Part shown: piece after piece, positions 9,320 through 17,533 of the stretch | How the letters are laid out: every line of letters starts with the position of its first letter | Position numbering within the stretch: the stretch's first letter is position 1 | DNA from: Halobellus captivus | Lineage (GTDB): Archaea > Halobacteriota > Halobacteria > Halobacteriales > Haloferacaceae | Assembly: GCF_003697845.1 (NCBI RefSeq) | Contig: NZ_RDQE01000003.1 | Location: 22,996 to 86,995, forward strand | Length of the DNA stretch: 64,000 nt | Direction of reading: 5' to 3' | The notes under the pieces: model-generated | The model's database searches: none | What the model was told of the DNA's origin: nothing | Seen by the model: only the letters and a program-made list of their open reading frames with translations | Position numbers and translations under genes: made by a program

Positions 9320-10294
9320 TCAGTTCATCGCGATGCCGTCCTCGGCCTCGAGCAGCTCGTGGTAGCGGTTCCGGATGGTGACCTCGGAGATGTTCGCGAC
9401 CTCGCTCACCTCGCTCTGGGTCACCTTCTCGTTGGTGAGGAGGGCGGCGGCGTAGACGGCGGCGGCCGCGAGCCCGACCGGGGACTTCCCGGAGTGGATC
9501 CCCTGTGACTTCGCGGTGTCGAGGAGCCCTCGAGCGCGCCGCTCCGACTCGTCCGAGAGGCCCAGATCGGAGGCGAACCGCGGGACGTAGCTCTCCGGGT
9601 CCGCGGGCTGGATCTCCAACTTGAGCTCGCGGACGACGTAGCGGTACGTCCGGGCGATCTCGTCCTTGTCGACTCGTGAAACGCCCGCGATCTCGTCGAG
9701 GCTCCGGGGCGTTCCGGCCTGTCTGGCGGCCGCGTACAGCGAGGCGGTCGAGACGCCCTCGATGGATCGGCCGGGAAGGAGGTCCTCGTCGAGCGCGCGG
9801 CGGTAGATGACCGAGGCGGTCTCGCGGACGTTGTCCGGGAGTCCGAGCGCCGAGGCCATGCGGTCGATCTCGCCGAGCGCCTGCTTCAGATTGCGCTCCT
9901 TCGAGTCGCGCGTGCGGAACCGCTCGTTCCAGGTGCGGAGCCGCTGCATCTTCTCGCGCTGTCGACTCGAGAGCGACTTGCCGTAGGCGTCCTTGTCCTG
10001 CCAGCCGATGTTGGTCGACAGGCCCTTGTCGTGCATCATGTTCGTCGTGGGCGCGCCAACCCGGGACTTCTCGTCCTTCTCGCGGGAGTCGAACGCGCGC
10101 CACTCCGGCCCACGGTCGATCTCGTCCGCCTCGACGACGAGCCCGCAGTCCACACACACCGTCTCGCCGTGTTCGGTGTCCGTCGCGAGCTGGCCGCCGC
10201 ACTCGGGACAGTGTAGCTCCTCGTCCGCCTCCGACTCGCTCTCCTGTTCGTCGTCGGCGTGCTCCGTCGTGTAGGTTCGAACGTTGTCGCTCAT
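9320..10294 (-). CDS. tfb: Transcription initiation factor TFB (TFIIB homologue)
   Basis: A 324-residue archaeal general transcription factor that bridges TBP and RNA polymerase. An acidic N-terminal extension precedes a zinc ribbon with ligands C29, C32, C47 and C50, then the B-reader/linker region (RVGAPTTNMMHDKGLSTNIGW), and two cyclin-like repeats (IDRMASALGLPDNVRETASV and FASDLGLSDESERRARGLLD). Haloarchaea carry several tfb paralogues, and which one this is cannot be told. A minus-strand TATA-like TTTATAT at about 10380-10386 would start transcription near 10355, giving a leader of about 60 bases. Confidence 0.96.
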   Translation of the reverse strand: MSDNVRTYTTEHADDEQESESEADEELHCPECGGQLATDTEHGETVCVDCGLVVEADEIDRGPEWRAFDSREKDEKSRVGAPTTNMMHDKGLSTNIGWQDKDAYGKSLSSRQREKMQRLRTWNERFRTRDSKERNLKQALGEIDRMASALGLPDNVRETASVIYRRALDEDLLPGRSIEGVSTASLYAAARQAGTPRSLDEIAGVSRVDKDEIARTYRYVVRELKLEIQPADPESYVPRFASDLGLSDESERRARGLLDTAKSQGIHSGKSPVGLAAAAVYAAALLTNEKVTQSEVSEVANISEVTIRNRYHELLEAEDGIAMN

Positions 10295-10696
10295 TGTGTT
10301 TGATTCGGGTGGAGGGCACCGTGGGACCGAAAGATGGGTCTACGTTTCTCGTTCCTCACCCCGAGGTAGGGCCTGGAGACATATAAACTATCGCCCCGAT
10401 ATCGAACGTGAAAAACGACGTACCGGGCGGAATGATACGGTTGAGATCGGATTTTCCAACTGAGAACCGTCCACGATCTTCCACGAGCGCTCGTTCGGAT
10501 TCGACGCACGACACGGATATATATGGGTTTCGTACGACTGACGCCGTCTCATTCTCTCCCGTCCCGCTCGGCTCTTCCGTTCCCTCCTCTCCCGTCCCGT
10601 CTCGGCCCTCCCTATCGTCGTCCCTCTCTCCAGTAGATCCTCTCCGGGAGCTTCTGTGAGGGCAACCGATTTACCCGTTCGCCCGACACGGTCGTC
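10295..10696. other. Divergent intergenic region, tfb / M24 peptidase
   Basis: About 400 bases with no convincing gene. It holds a minus-strand TATA-like element at 10380-10386 for tfb, a plus-strand GATTTACCC at about 10667-10675 suited to leaderless transcription of the peptidase gene, and an isolated GATATATATGGG at about 10514-10525 that could serve either strand. The segment 10547-10630 is C/T-rich on the plus strand. Confidence 0.5.
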
Positions 10697-11881
10697 ATGA
10701 ACCGGACGCGGCTCGATCGCCTTCTCGGCGGGATCGACACCGACGGATACCTGCTCGACGCCTCACAGGACGACGCGAACCAGCTGTACCTCTCCGGGTT
10801 CACCGGCCCCGACCCCTTCCTCACGCTGTACGCCGACGGCGAGGTCCACGTGCTCGTCTCCGGGCTCGAGTACGGCCGCGCCCGATCGGAGGCCGCCGCT
10901 GACACGGTCGAGCGCCACGCCGACTACGACTACGAGTACGGCGGGCGCGAGGACCGATACGACATGTACGCGCGGTTCGTCCGCGAGAAGGGCGTGGAGT
11001 CGGTCTCCGTGCCGCCACGTGGTCCGGTCGGGACCGCGGACGCGCTCCGCGAACGCGGGATCGAGGTCGAGGTCGACGGCGAGGACGTCCTCGGGGAGGT
11101 CCGGGCGGTCAAGACCGACGAGGAGATCGAGGCGATCCGGGAGGCACAGCGCGCGAACGAGGCGGCGATGCGTGCCGCGGAGTCGTTGCTCGTCGAGGCC
11201 GAGATCGCCGGCGATGGCGACGCGGACGACACGATCGAGCCGGAAACGCTCCTGTATCGGGGCGAGCCGCTCACCAGCGAGCGGGTCGCCGAGGAGATCG
11301 AGGTCGCGCTGTTGCGACGCGGCTGCGCGCTCGACGAGACCATCGTCGCCGGCGGCGCGCAGGCGGCGGACCCGCACGACCGCGGCTCGGGACCGCTCCG
11401 CGCGAACGAGCCGATCATCGTCGACGTCTTCCCCCGGTCGAAGGCGACGAAGTACCACGCCGACATGACTCGAACGTTCTGCGTCGGCGAACCCGACCCC
11501 GCGGCCCGCGAGTGGTACGACCTCACGGAACGGGCGCTCGAGGCCGCCCTCGAGGCGGTGGAGCCGGGCGCGACCGGCGAGGAGGTCCACGCCGCAGCCT
11601 GCGAGGTGTACGAGGCGGCGGGCGAGCCCACGTTCCGGACCGATCCCGAGACGGAGACGGGGTTCATCCACTCGACGGGCCACGGGATCGGCCTCGACGT
11701 CCACGAGTCGCCCCGGCTCGCGAGCGGTGCCGGCGAGCTGGAACCCGGCCACGTCGTCACCGTCGAACCCGGCCTCTACGACCCGGCGGTCGGCGGCGTC
11801 CGGCTGGAGGACCTCGTCGTCGTCACGGAGGACGGCCACGAGAACCTCACGGAGTACCCGCTCGAGTTCGTCGTCGACTGA
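10697..11881 (+). CDS. M24 family metallopeptidase (Xaa-Pro aminopeptidase-like)
   Basis: A 394-residue protein: an N-terminal creatinase/prolidase-like domain (residues 1-140) followed by the pita-bread catalytic domain. The five expected metal ligands are visible in order: Asp in IVDVFPRS, Asp in HADMTRTF, His in STGHGIGLDVHESPR, Glu in VTVEPGLYDP and Glu in VRLEDLVVV. It should remove N-terminal residues preceding proline or act as a dipeptidase. It is cytoplasmic and monocistronic. The insertion between residues 165 and 200 (rich in Asp/Glu) is longer than in bacterial relatives. Confidence 0.92.
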   Translation: MNRTRLDRLLGGIDTDGYLLDASQDDANQLYLSGFTGPDPFLTLYADGEVHVLVSGLEYGRARSEAAADTVERHADYDYEYGGREDRYDMYARFVREKGVESVSVPPRGPVGTADALRERGIEVEVDGEDVLGEVRAVKTDEEIEAIREAQRANEAAMRAAESLLVEAEIAGDGDADDTIEPETLLYRGEPLTSERVAEEIEVALLRRGCALDETIVAGGAQAADPHDRGSGPLRANEPIIVDVFPRSKATKYHADMTRTFCVGEPDPAAREWYDLTERALEAALEAVEPGATGEEVHAAACEVYEAAGEPTFRTDPETETGFIHSTGHGIGLDVHESPRLASGAGELEPGHVVTVEPGLYDPAVGGVRLEDLVVVTEDGHENLTEYPLEFVVD

Positions 11882-11974
11882 CGGCGTACGCGGAGGACGG
11901 TCGGCAGGGCGACGTCACGCCGCCGACGTTTGGCGCTCACGCCGCCGATCTCGGAGGGTCACGCCATCGGAGAG

Positions 11975-12745
11975 TCACACCATGGACGCGGGACCGGGAT
12001 CGCTCGCGTCGCCCTCGTCGGACGCACCTGTCCGGTCGCGCTCCTCGCGGAGGCGCTCGAACGCCTCCGCGAGCACGCCGAGGATGGCGACGCTGAACGC
12101 CATCGATATCCCGACGGTGACGAGCGTCGCCGCGGCCGACGATGGACCGATCGCGAGCGCCAGCGCCGTCGACAGCATCCCGATCGCGACGGTGAACGGG
12201 GCGATCAGGACCAACACCAGCGCGAACAGTCGGAGCCAGCTCCCGCGGGTGAGCCGCCAGCTGTCGGCCATCGCGGCGACGAAGTTCTCGTCGTCGACGG
12301 CGACGAAGACGGCCATGAAGAGCAGGGCGACGTAGACGATCACTCCCGGAATCACGAGCAGGAGGGTTCCGAGCATCATCAACACGCTGAGAACCACGCC
12401 GCCGACGAGGAGGTTCGCCACCACCCAGCCGATCCGGCGGGTGACGAACTCGCGCGGGATGCGGTCGGCCTCGCCCGCGACGAAGGTCCGGATCGCGACG
12501 ACCGAAACGACCGGTAACACGAGGAAGGATGCGACCGTGAAGGCCACGAGAACCGGAAGCGGCGCGGTGACGACCGGCGCGAGCTGACCGGTGAACTCGG
12601 GCGGGAGCGACGCGGCGGCGACGCTGTTGAACGCGACCTGCCAGGTGCTCCCGAGAATGACGGACGCGAGGACCAGGAGCAGGCCGTTCCGATTCGCGAC
12701 GCGGCCGATACCGTTCGCTATCGTCGAACCGATCTGGAGGGACAT
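11975..12745 (-). CDS. Polytopic membrane protein, haloarchaeal
   Basis: A 256-residue protein with about six hydrophobic segments (for example LLLVLASVILGSTWQVAF, VLVAFTVASFLVLPVVSVVA, VANLLVGGVVLSVLMMLGTL, LLLVIPGVIVYVALLFMAVF, LFALVLVLIAPFTVAIGML). The segment AVDDENFVAAMADSWRLTRGSWLRLF between helices is typical of the archaeal and bacterial glycerophosphoryl-diester-phosphodiesterase-type membrane domain family of unknown function. The start at 12745 (MSLQIGSTIANG) was chosen over an upstream GTG. No partner gene is evident. Confidence 0.85.
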   Translation of the reverse strand: MSLQIGSTIANGIGRVANRNGLLLVLASVILGSTWQVAFNSVAAASLPPEFTGQLAPVVTAPLPVLVAFTVASFLVLPVVSVVAIRTFVAGEADRIPREFVTRRIGWVVANLLVGGVVLSVLMMLGTLLLVIPGVIVYVALLFMAVFVAVDDENFVAAMADSWRLTRGSWLRLFALVLVLIAPFTVAIGMLSTALALAIGPSSAAATLVTVGISMAFSVAILGVLAEAFERLREERDRTGASDEGDASDPGPASMV

Positions 12746-12863
12746 GCGGGGACCGGTTCGCCCGACCGTCACGTAAAACTAGTGAAACGAGTCCCGGTCT
12801 TCCGCCGATCGGGCGACTCGCCGGGATCGGAACCCGCTTTTTCGCCCGGACGAAACGCCGACC

Positions 12864-14048
12864 GTGAACTGGCGGTACGCACACACGGCGCTCGGACTCT
12901 GTACCCTCGCGTTCACCGCGACGATGGTGGCGCGCCTGACCATCAGCCCGCTCGTCCCGGAGATCACCGAGGCCTTCGGGGTCACGAACGCGACGGTCGG
13001 GCTCGCGCTCTCGGGGATGTGGGTCGCGTACGCGCTCTCGCAGTTCCCCTCCGGGGTCCTCGGCGACCGCTACGGCGAGAGACGGGTGATCCTCGTCGCC
13101 GTCGGCTCGACCGCGGTCGCCACGCTCTTCATCGCCGCCTCGCCGTCCGTCCTCGCGTTCATGCTGTTCACCGTCGTTTTAGGCGCCGGCGCGGGCCTCC
13201 ACTACACCGTCGCGACCACCTTCCTGACCCGGCAGTTCGACGACATCGGGCGCGCGATCGGCGTCCACATCGCCGGGGGTCCGGTCGCCGGACTGGTCGC
13301 CCCGCCGGCCGCGGCACTCGTCGGCGCGCGCTACGGCTGGCGGGCGGGGATCCTGCTCGGAACCGGCGTCGCGATCCCCGTATTCGCGCTGTTCGCCTGG
13401 AAGATCCGACCGACCGAGCCGCGTCGCCCCGACCAGCCGATCCGCGAGCGGTTCGCGCTCGGGCCGCTCGTCGAACTCCTCTCGCGGCCGTCGATCGGCT
13501 ACACGACCGGTCTGGCGACGCTCAACGCGTTCACCTGGCAGGCCACCGCCTCCTTTCTCCCCACGTTCCTCGAGATCGGCGGCGGGCTCTCGGGTGCGCT
13601 GTCGGCGCTTCTGTTCTCGCTGTACTTCCTGGTTCACGGTGTAACACAACCCGTGACCGGGTCGCTCTCCGACCGGATCGGTCGCGACGAGACGGTGATC
13701 CTCACGATGGCCGCCGGCGTCGCCGGGTTCGCGTTCCTCGTGGTCGCGACCCGTGACGGAACCGGACTCGCGCCGATCGTGGTCGGTATCCTCCTCGTCG
13801 GACTGGCGATGTCGTGGGGCGCCCCGCTCCAGTCGCGGTTCATGGATCTGCTCTCGGACGCGGAGCGCGGGGCCGGCTTCGGACTCGTGCGCACCGTCTA
13901 CATGGTGTTCGGCGCGTCCGGCAGCGTCGTCGTCGGGGCCGTCTCCGACGCGGCGGGATGGGCCGCCGCGTTCGGTCTGCTCGCGGCGGTGATGGCGATC
14001 GGACTCGGCACGCTCTCGGCGAACCGCGCGCTCGGCCTGGAGTACTGA
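12864..14048 (+). CDS. Major facilitator superfamily transporter
   Basis: A 394-residue protein with 12 predicted transmembrane helices, starting at GTG 12864. The MFS loop 2-3 signature is visible as GVLGDRYGERRVIL, and its weaker counterpart in the second half as GSLSDRIGRDETVIL. The substrate is unknown; the closest general look is to sugar-phosphate/organic-acid or multidrug families. A CTTTTT tract at about 12836-12841 lies 23-28 bases upstream and may be the TATA element. It is divergent from the preceding membrane protein gene. Confidence 0.9.
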   Translation: MNWRYAHTALGLCTLAFTATMVARLTISPLVPEITEAFGVTNATVGLALSGMWVAYALSQFPSGVLGDRYGERRVILVAVGSTAVATLFIAASPSVLAFMLFTVVLGAGAGLHYTVATTFLTRQFDDIGRAIGVHIAGGPVAGLVAPPAAALVGARYGWRAGILLGTGVAIPVFALFAWKIRPTEPRRPDQPIRERFALGPLVELLSRPSIGYTTGLATLNAFTWQATASFLPTFLEIGGGLSGALSALLFSLYFLVHGVTQPVTGSLSDRIGRDETVILTMAAGVAGFAFLVVATRDGTGLAPIVVGILLVGLAMSWGAPLQSRFMDLLSDAERGAGFGLVRTVYMVFGASGSVVVGAVSDAAGWAAAFGLLAAVMAIGLGTLSANRALGLEY

Positions 14049-14093
14049 CTCGGATCGAGGTACTGAAAGATACCGGTCGCGGAGCGGGAGCGA

Positions 14094-14330
14094 CTACAGA
14101 CGGTCGTCCTCGAGACTGCCCGGGTCCTGTGCGGTGTCGAACATGTTGTTCTCCGCGCCGTCGAGCATCTCGTCGCGGGGGTCGTCGTCGACGACGCTGA
14201 CGTTGTAGGCCTCGATCCCGGACGCGATCAGTTCCTCTGCGGCCTGTTCTTCGGTGACGAACTCGGAGTCCGCGAGTTGCTGGAAGTCGGCGTACACGTC
14301 GTCCGAGAGGTTCAGTTCGAAGGTCGGCAT
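14094..14330 (-). CDS. Small acidic haloarchaeal protein, possible ribbon-helix-helix fold
   Basis: A 78-residue protein beginning MPTFELNLSDDVYADFQQLA. The short beta strand followed by two helices (YADFQQLADSEFV, EEQAAEELIASGIEAY) resembles CopG/Arc-type proteins, followed by an acidic, probably disordered tail. A minus-strand TTTAAAAACG at 14351-14360 lies 21-30 bases upstream of the start, supporting real, leaderless expression. Function unknown; DNA binding would be a guess. Confidence 0.75.
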   Translation of the reverse strand: MPTFELNLSDDVYADFQQLADSEFVTEEQAAEELIASGIEAYNVSVVDDDPRDEMLDGAENNMFDTAQDPGSLEDDRL

Positions 14331-14437
14331 GACTCATCCTTTCGGCCGGACGTTTTTAAACTCCCGGACCGCCGCCGCTTGCGGGGGCGGCTACGCCGAC
14401 CCCCGAGTATTACTGCGTCGCCATCGGACCTCCTCTC

Positions 14438-14920
14438 ATGACCGACGTCACCAAGGTCGCGGTCGAGGAACTCCCGGATGCGCCGAACCCCACCCGTCAC
14501 AAGAAGGAGGTCGACGAGGCGCTCGGCGTCACCGAGTTCGGATTCAACTACTACGTCGCCGACCCCGGCGAGCGGCTCCCGTGGGGCACCCACCGCCACC
14601 CGGATCACGAGGAGTTGTTCTACGTCCTCGAGGGGGCTCTCGAGGTCGAACTGGCTGACGACGTTCTCGTCGTGCACGCCGGGGAGGCGGTCTTCGTGCC
14701 GCCCGACACGACGAACCTGGCACGAGCGACCGGCGAGGTGCCAACTCGCGCCGTCGCCGTCGGCGCGCCAAAGGAGACCGACGGGGCGATCATCACGGAG
14801 GAGTGTCCCTCCTGCGGCGAGGAGAGTGACCGGAGCTACGAGGTCGACGGCGACGACTACGTCCTCTCGTGTACGGCCTGCGGGGAGGTCGTCGATCGGC
14901 TCACGCCCGGACCGGAGTAG
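14438..14920 (+). CDS. Cupin domain protein fused to a C-terminal zinc ribbon
   Basis: A 160-residue protein. Residues 35-110 form a single cupin with the first cupin motif ligands H52, H54 and E59 (THRHPDHEEL) and a second motif region HAGEAVFVPPDTTN lacking the usual fourth histidine. Residues 120-150 carry a zinc-ribbon with C123/C126 and C145/C148. The cupin likely binds a metal and a small ligand; the ribbon may mediate protein or nucleic-acid contact. A GTATTACTG at about 14405-14413 is a plausible TATA element. Enzyme or sensor activity is not determinable. Confidence 0.88.
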   Translation: MTDVTKVAVEELPDAPNPTRHKKEVDEALGVTEFGFNYYVADPGERLPWGTHRHPDHEELFYVLEGALEVELADDVLVVHAGEAVFVPPDTTNLARATGEVPTRAVAVGAPKETDGAIITEECPSCGEESDRSYEVDGDDYVLSCTACGEVVDRLTPGPE

Positions 14921-15059
14921 TTCGTTCGCTGACCCCGTCCGGTACCACCACGTGGCTGGTGGCGAGAAAAACGACTAAAGACTCGCTTAATCCGGCTCAA
15001 GCGGTCGTCACCGAGGTTATAGCCCCGCGGTGGTCTGCTCTGTACGCCGCCTCCTGATC

Positions 15060-15113
15060 GAGAGGTTAACGACTTAATAACTATGTGTAATATTACTATC
15101 TTAATATATTAAC
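15060..15113 (+). promoter_or_regulatory. AT-rich promoter region of the beta-helix gene
   Basis: The 50 bases before ATG 15114 are almost purely A/T, including GACTTAATAAC near 15071-15081 and TAATATTAC followed by CTTAATATATTAAC. Several overlapping TATA-like elements make the exact start unclear. The composition contrasts sharply with flanking DNA. Confidence 0.5.
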
Positions 15114-16292
15114 ATGTTTGAGCCGTTCACGGTCGACAGTTCGAGGAGAGAGGTACTGAAAGCGAGCGCGATCGGCGTCGGCGCGTCGGTCGGACTTGTC
15201 GGGACGGCGAGTTCGGCTGGCGACACGGTCGAGTTCGACGAGACGATCACTATCACGCCGGACGACTCGGGAACGACGTTCGTTCAGACCGCCGACTTCG
15301 ACGGGCGAGTCCGGATCAGGCCCGGCGTCGAGAACGTGACCGTCGACGGTAACGGCTACACCATCACGGGCGGTGGCGTCGGCGGCGGCTCTTATCTTGG
15401 GGCCGTCATCACGGACCTCACGCTTCGGAATCTCCACCTTCCGGACGGAAGCGTCGGCGTCGACGAACTGGACGGACTGGTCCTCAGGAACAACGTCATA
15501 CAGGGGTTTGAAAGCGAGTCCGCCTTCGGTGTACGTGCGGTCGATAACACGGTAGCTGGGCTCATACGGCTCTTCGAGAACCAATCCGAGAACGTGTTCG
15601 CGCGGAACGTCGCGGCAGGAATACGATTCGACGACGACCTGATGGGCTCCCACAGGCTGTCGAACAACTTCGTCCTGGGACGAACGCGCGGGCCGGGAAT
15701 CCAGGTGGCGGTGACGAACTCGTTCGACGGGCGGATACGGTTCGTGGACAACTACGTCACGAACGCTGACGGGGCGGGGATCTATCTGGAGGATACACAC
15801 GATCTGAAACCGGTGCTCAGTGGCAACGTAATCATCGGGAACGGAAGTCACGGGTTGAGTACCGACTCAAGGGTAGCCAGCGTGAGCGGGAACACGTTCG
15901 TCGGAAACGGGGGTGACGGCGTCAACGCGTCGGTCGGAACGTTCACGAAGAACGCCGCGATGTCGAACGACGGGATCGGATTCGATATCAGGATCGACCG
16001 TGACTGCCTCCGGAACGTCGCCGTCTCGAACGGCGGTGGCGGGTTCCGCGTTGAGTCTGACGGTTCCAAGGTCAAGTTCAACCGGGCGACAGGTAACGAC
16101 GCCGGCGGCGTCGTTCTCGACGGGAGCGGCTTCCCGTTCCGGAAGAACAACGTCACAGCCAACGGCGGCGACGGACTCGTCATCGCTGCCGACGACAGCG
16201 GAATCACGAGAAACTACGTCTGCGGGAACGACGGCGAACAACTGGTCGACGGCGGCGACGACAATCGGTTCGCGAACAACCTCGTCTGCTGA
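15114..16292 (+). CDS. Tat-exported right-handed parallel beta-helix protein
   Basis: A 392-residue protein. The N-terminus carries a twin-arginine signal (SRREVLK at residues 10-16, then a hydrophobic run to ASSA near 34), so it should be exported folded. The remainder is a series of about 20-25-residue coils with repeated Asn/Gly turns and NNxV-type strands (for example VENVTVDGNGYTI, GNVIIGNGSHGL, GNTFVGNGGDGV, NNVTANGGDGL), the pattern of pectate-lyase-like or NosD/CASH-domain beta helices. No catalytic residues can be assigned; carbohydrate binding or surface/biofilm function is an inference. Codons are noticeably less GC-biased than in neighbours, hinting at acquisition. Confidence 0.85.
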   Translation: MFEPFTVDSSRREVLKASAIGVGASVGLVGTASSAGDTVEFDETITITPDDSGTTFVQTADFDGRVRIRPGVENVTVDGNGYTITGGGVGGGSYLGAVITDLTLRNLHLPDGSVGVDELDGLVLRNNVIQGFESESAFGVRAVDNTVAGLIRLFENQSENVFARNVAAGIRFDDDLMGSHRLSNNFVLGRTRGPGIQVAVTNSFDGRIRFVDNYVTNADGAGIYLEDTHDLKPVLSGNVIIGNGSHGLSTDSRVASVSGNTFVGNGGDGVNASVGTFTKNAAMSNDGIGFDIRIDRDCLRNVAVSNGGGGFRVESDGSKVKFNRATGNDAGGVVLDGSGFPFRKNNVTANGGDGLVIAADDSGITRNYVCGNDGEQLVDGGDDNRFANNLVC

Positions 16293-16317
16293 GCACGACC
16301 CGATCCGCCCTCTGATG

Positions 16318-16920
16318 TCACAGGTCCCGCCACGCGCCGAAGAACCGCTGGAGCGCGGTCAGGTGACCGACGGCGGCGAAGAGGGCGAGAAGCAGGCCGA
16401 CGACGTTCACGTTGGCGACGATCGGAGCGGAGTGAATCGCGGCGACGACGCCGACGATCCCCATCAGCGCGAGCCGGTCCGCCCGTCCGAGCAGCCCGCC
16501 GTACTCGCGGCCGATCCCGACCGCCTGGATCTGCGTCCCCATGTACGACGTCATCAGCACGCCGGTCACCGCGAGAAATCCGAGGGCGTACGCGTCGATC
16601 CCGGCGGTGAAGCCCGCGATGACGGCGATGTCGGCGTAGCGGTCGAGGACGTGGTCCAGGAGGTCCCCTCCGTCCGACGCGATCTCCTGTTCGCGGGCGA
16701 GCGCGCCGTCGACGAGGTCGAGCCACCCGTTGAGCAACACGAGGAGCGACCCCAAAACGTAGAACGCGGGGTCCGCGACCGCGAACGCCCCGGCGGCGAG
16801 GAGGGCCGCACCGAACGCGAGCACGCTCACCTGGTCGGGCGAGAGTCCGAGCCGGTCGGCGGCGCTCACCCACGGGCCGAGCAGGCGGTCGGCGACCGAC
16901 CGGAACCGATCCAGCGTCAC
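16318..16920 (-). CDS. CDP-alcohol phosphatidyltransferase family protein
   Basis: A 200-residue integral membrane enzyme with about six helices. The signature of the family is complete: D-x2-DG-x2-AR followed by G and the two distal Asp residues (LVDGALAREQ then GGDLLDHVLDRYAD). Such enzymes transfer a phospho-alcohol from a CDP-activated donor; in archaea this is usually synthesis of archaetidylinositol phosphate or archaetidylglycerol phosphate, and I favour a polar-lipid headgroup role. It is the last gene of hisC - AK6-like kinase - this gene, 52 bases after the previous stop, an order I know from other haloarchaea. Confidence 0.88.
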   Translation of the reverse strand: MTLDRFRSVADRLLGPWVSAADRLGLSPDQVSVLAFGAALLAAGAFAVADPAFYVLGSLLVLLNGWLDLVDGALAREQEIASDGGDLLDHVLDRYADIAVIAGFTAGIDAYALGFLAVTGVLMTSYMGTQIQAVGIGREYGGLLGRADRLALMGIVGVVAAIHSAPIVANVNVVGLLLALFAAVGHLTALQRFFGAWRDL

Positions 16921-16972
16921 GCGAGGATCCCCTCCGAAGCCATCGTTCGTCCGTCCCGAACTCCCGCTCGAC

Positions 16973-17533
16973 TCATAAACGATCTCCTACGTAGTCGGTG
17001 AAGTCGACGGTTCCGGCGCTCGGCTCGACGTTCCCCTCGATCGCCTCGCGGATCGCGTCGGCGACGGCATCGGGTGCTCGGTCCGTCGTGTCGACCTCGT
17101 AGACGTTCTCCATCCCGTGCGTCGAGACCGCCTCCGAGAGGATCACGTCGAGCGCCTCCGACTCGGCGTTCTCCGCCGCGGTCGCCGCCGATTCTCCCCG
17201 ATCGCGGAGCCGCTTTTCGACCGTTTCGGGGTGACATCGGAGGACGACGACGCGGTCGACCGCGAAATGGTGTGCGAGGTGCGAGTCGAGCACGCCGGTC
17301 CAGCCGCCGAGGTGATCGGCGACGGCGTCGAGGTCGGCCACGAGGGTGTCGCGGTCCGCGTCGCGCTCGGTCCAGAGGTCCTCGTTTCCCTTGATCCGGT
17401 CGTTGAGATGGATCACGTCGTACTCGCCTTCGAGCAGGGCGGTCGCCGTCGACTTGCCGGTTCCGGGCGTGCCGGTGACGGCGACGCGAGCGGGAACGTC
17501 CCCGTTCGACGGGTCGTGACGGTCCTCGGTCAC
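16973..17533 (-). CDS. Adenylate kinase family protein (AK6/Fap7-like)
   Basis: A 186-residue P-loop kinase beginning at GTG 17533. Walker A is GTPGTGKST near residue 18; downstream are HLNDRIKGN, SHLAHHFAVDRVVVLRC and ETVEKRLRDRG, matching archaeal AK6/Fap7 proteins, which have adenylate kinase/ATPase activity and in eukaryotes and archaea assist small-subunit ribosome maturation through uS11. The GTG overlaps the hisC stop in a GTGA arrangement, so the two are translationally coupled. Start assignment rests on this overlap. Confidence 0.9.
   Translation of the reverse strand: MTEDRHDPSNGDVPARVAVTGTPGTGKSTATALLEGEYDVIHLNDRIKGNEDLWTERDADRDTLVADLDAVADHLGGWTGVLDSHLAHHFAVDRVVVLRCHPETVEKRLRDRGESAATAAENAESEALDVILSEAVSTHGMENVYEVDTTDRAPDAVADAIREAIEGNVEPSAGTVDFTDYVGDRL

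Noticed and set aside
10408..10659. Plus-strand frame between tfb and the M24 gene
   Set aside because: Ser/Pro-rich, basic, no promoter at the right distance; probably a chance open frame over a C/T-rich stretch.
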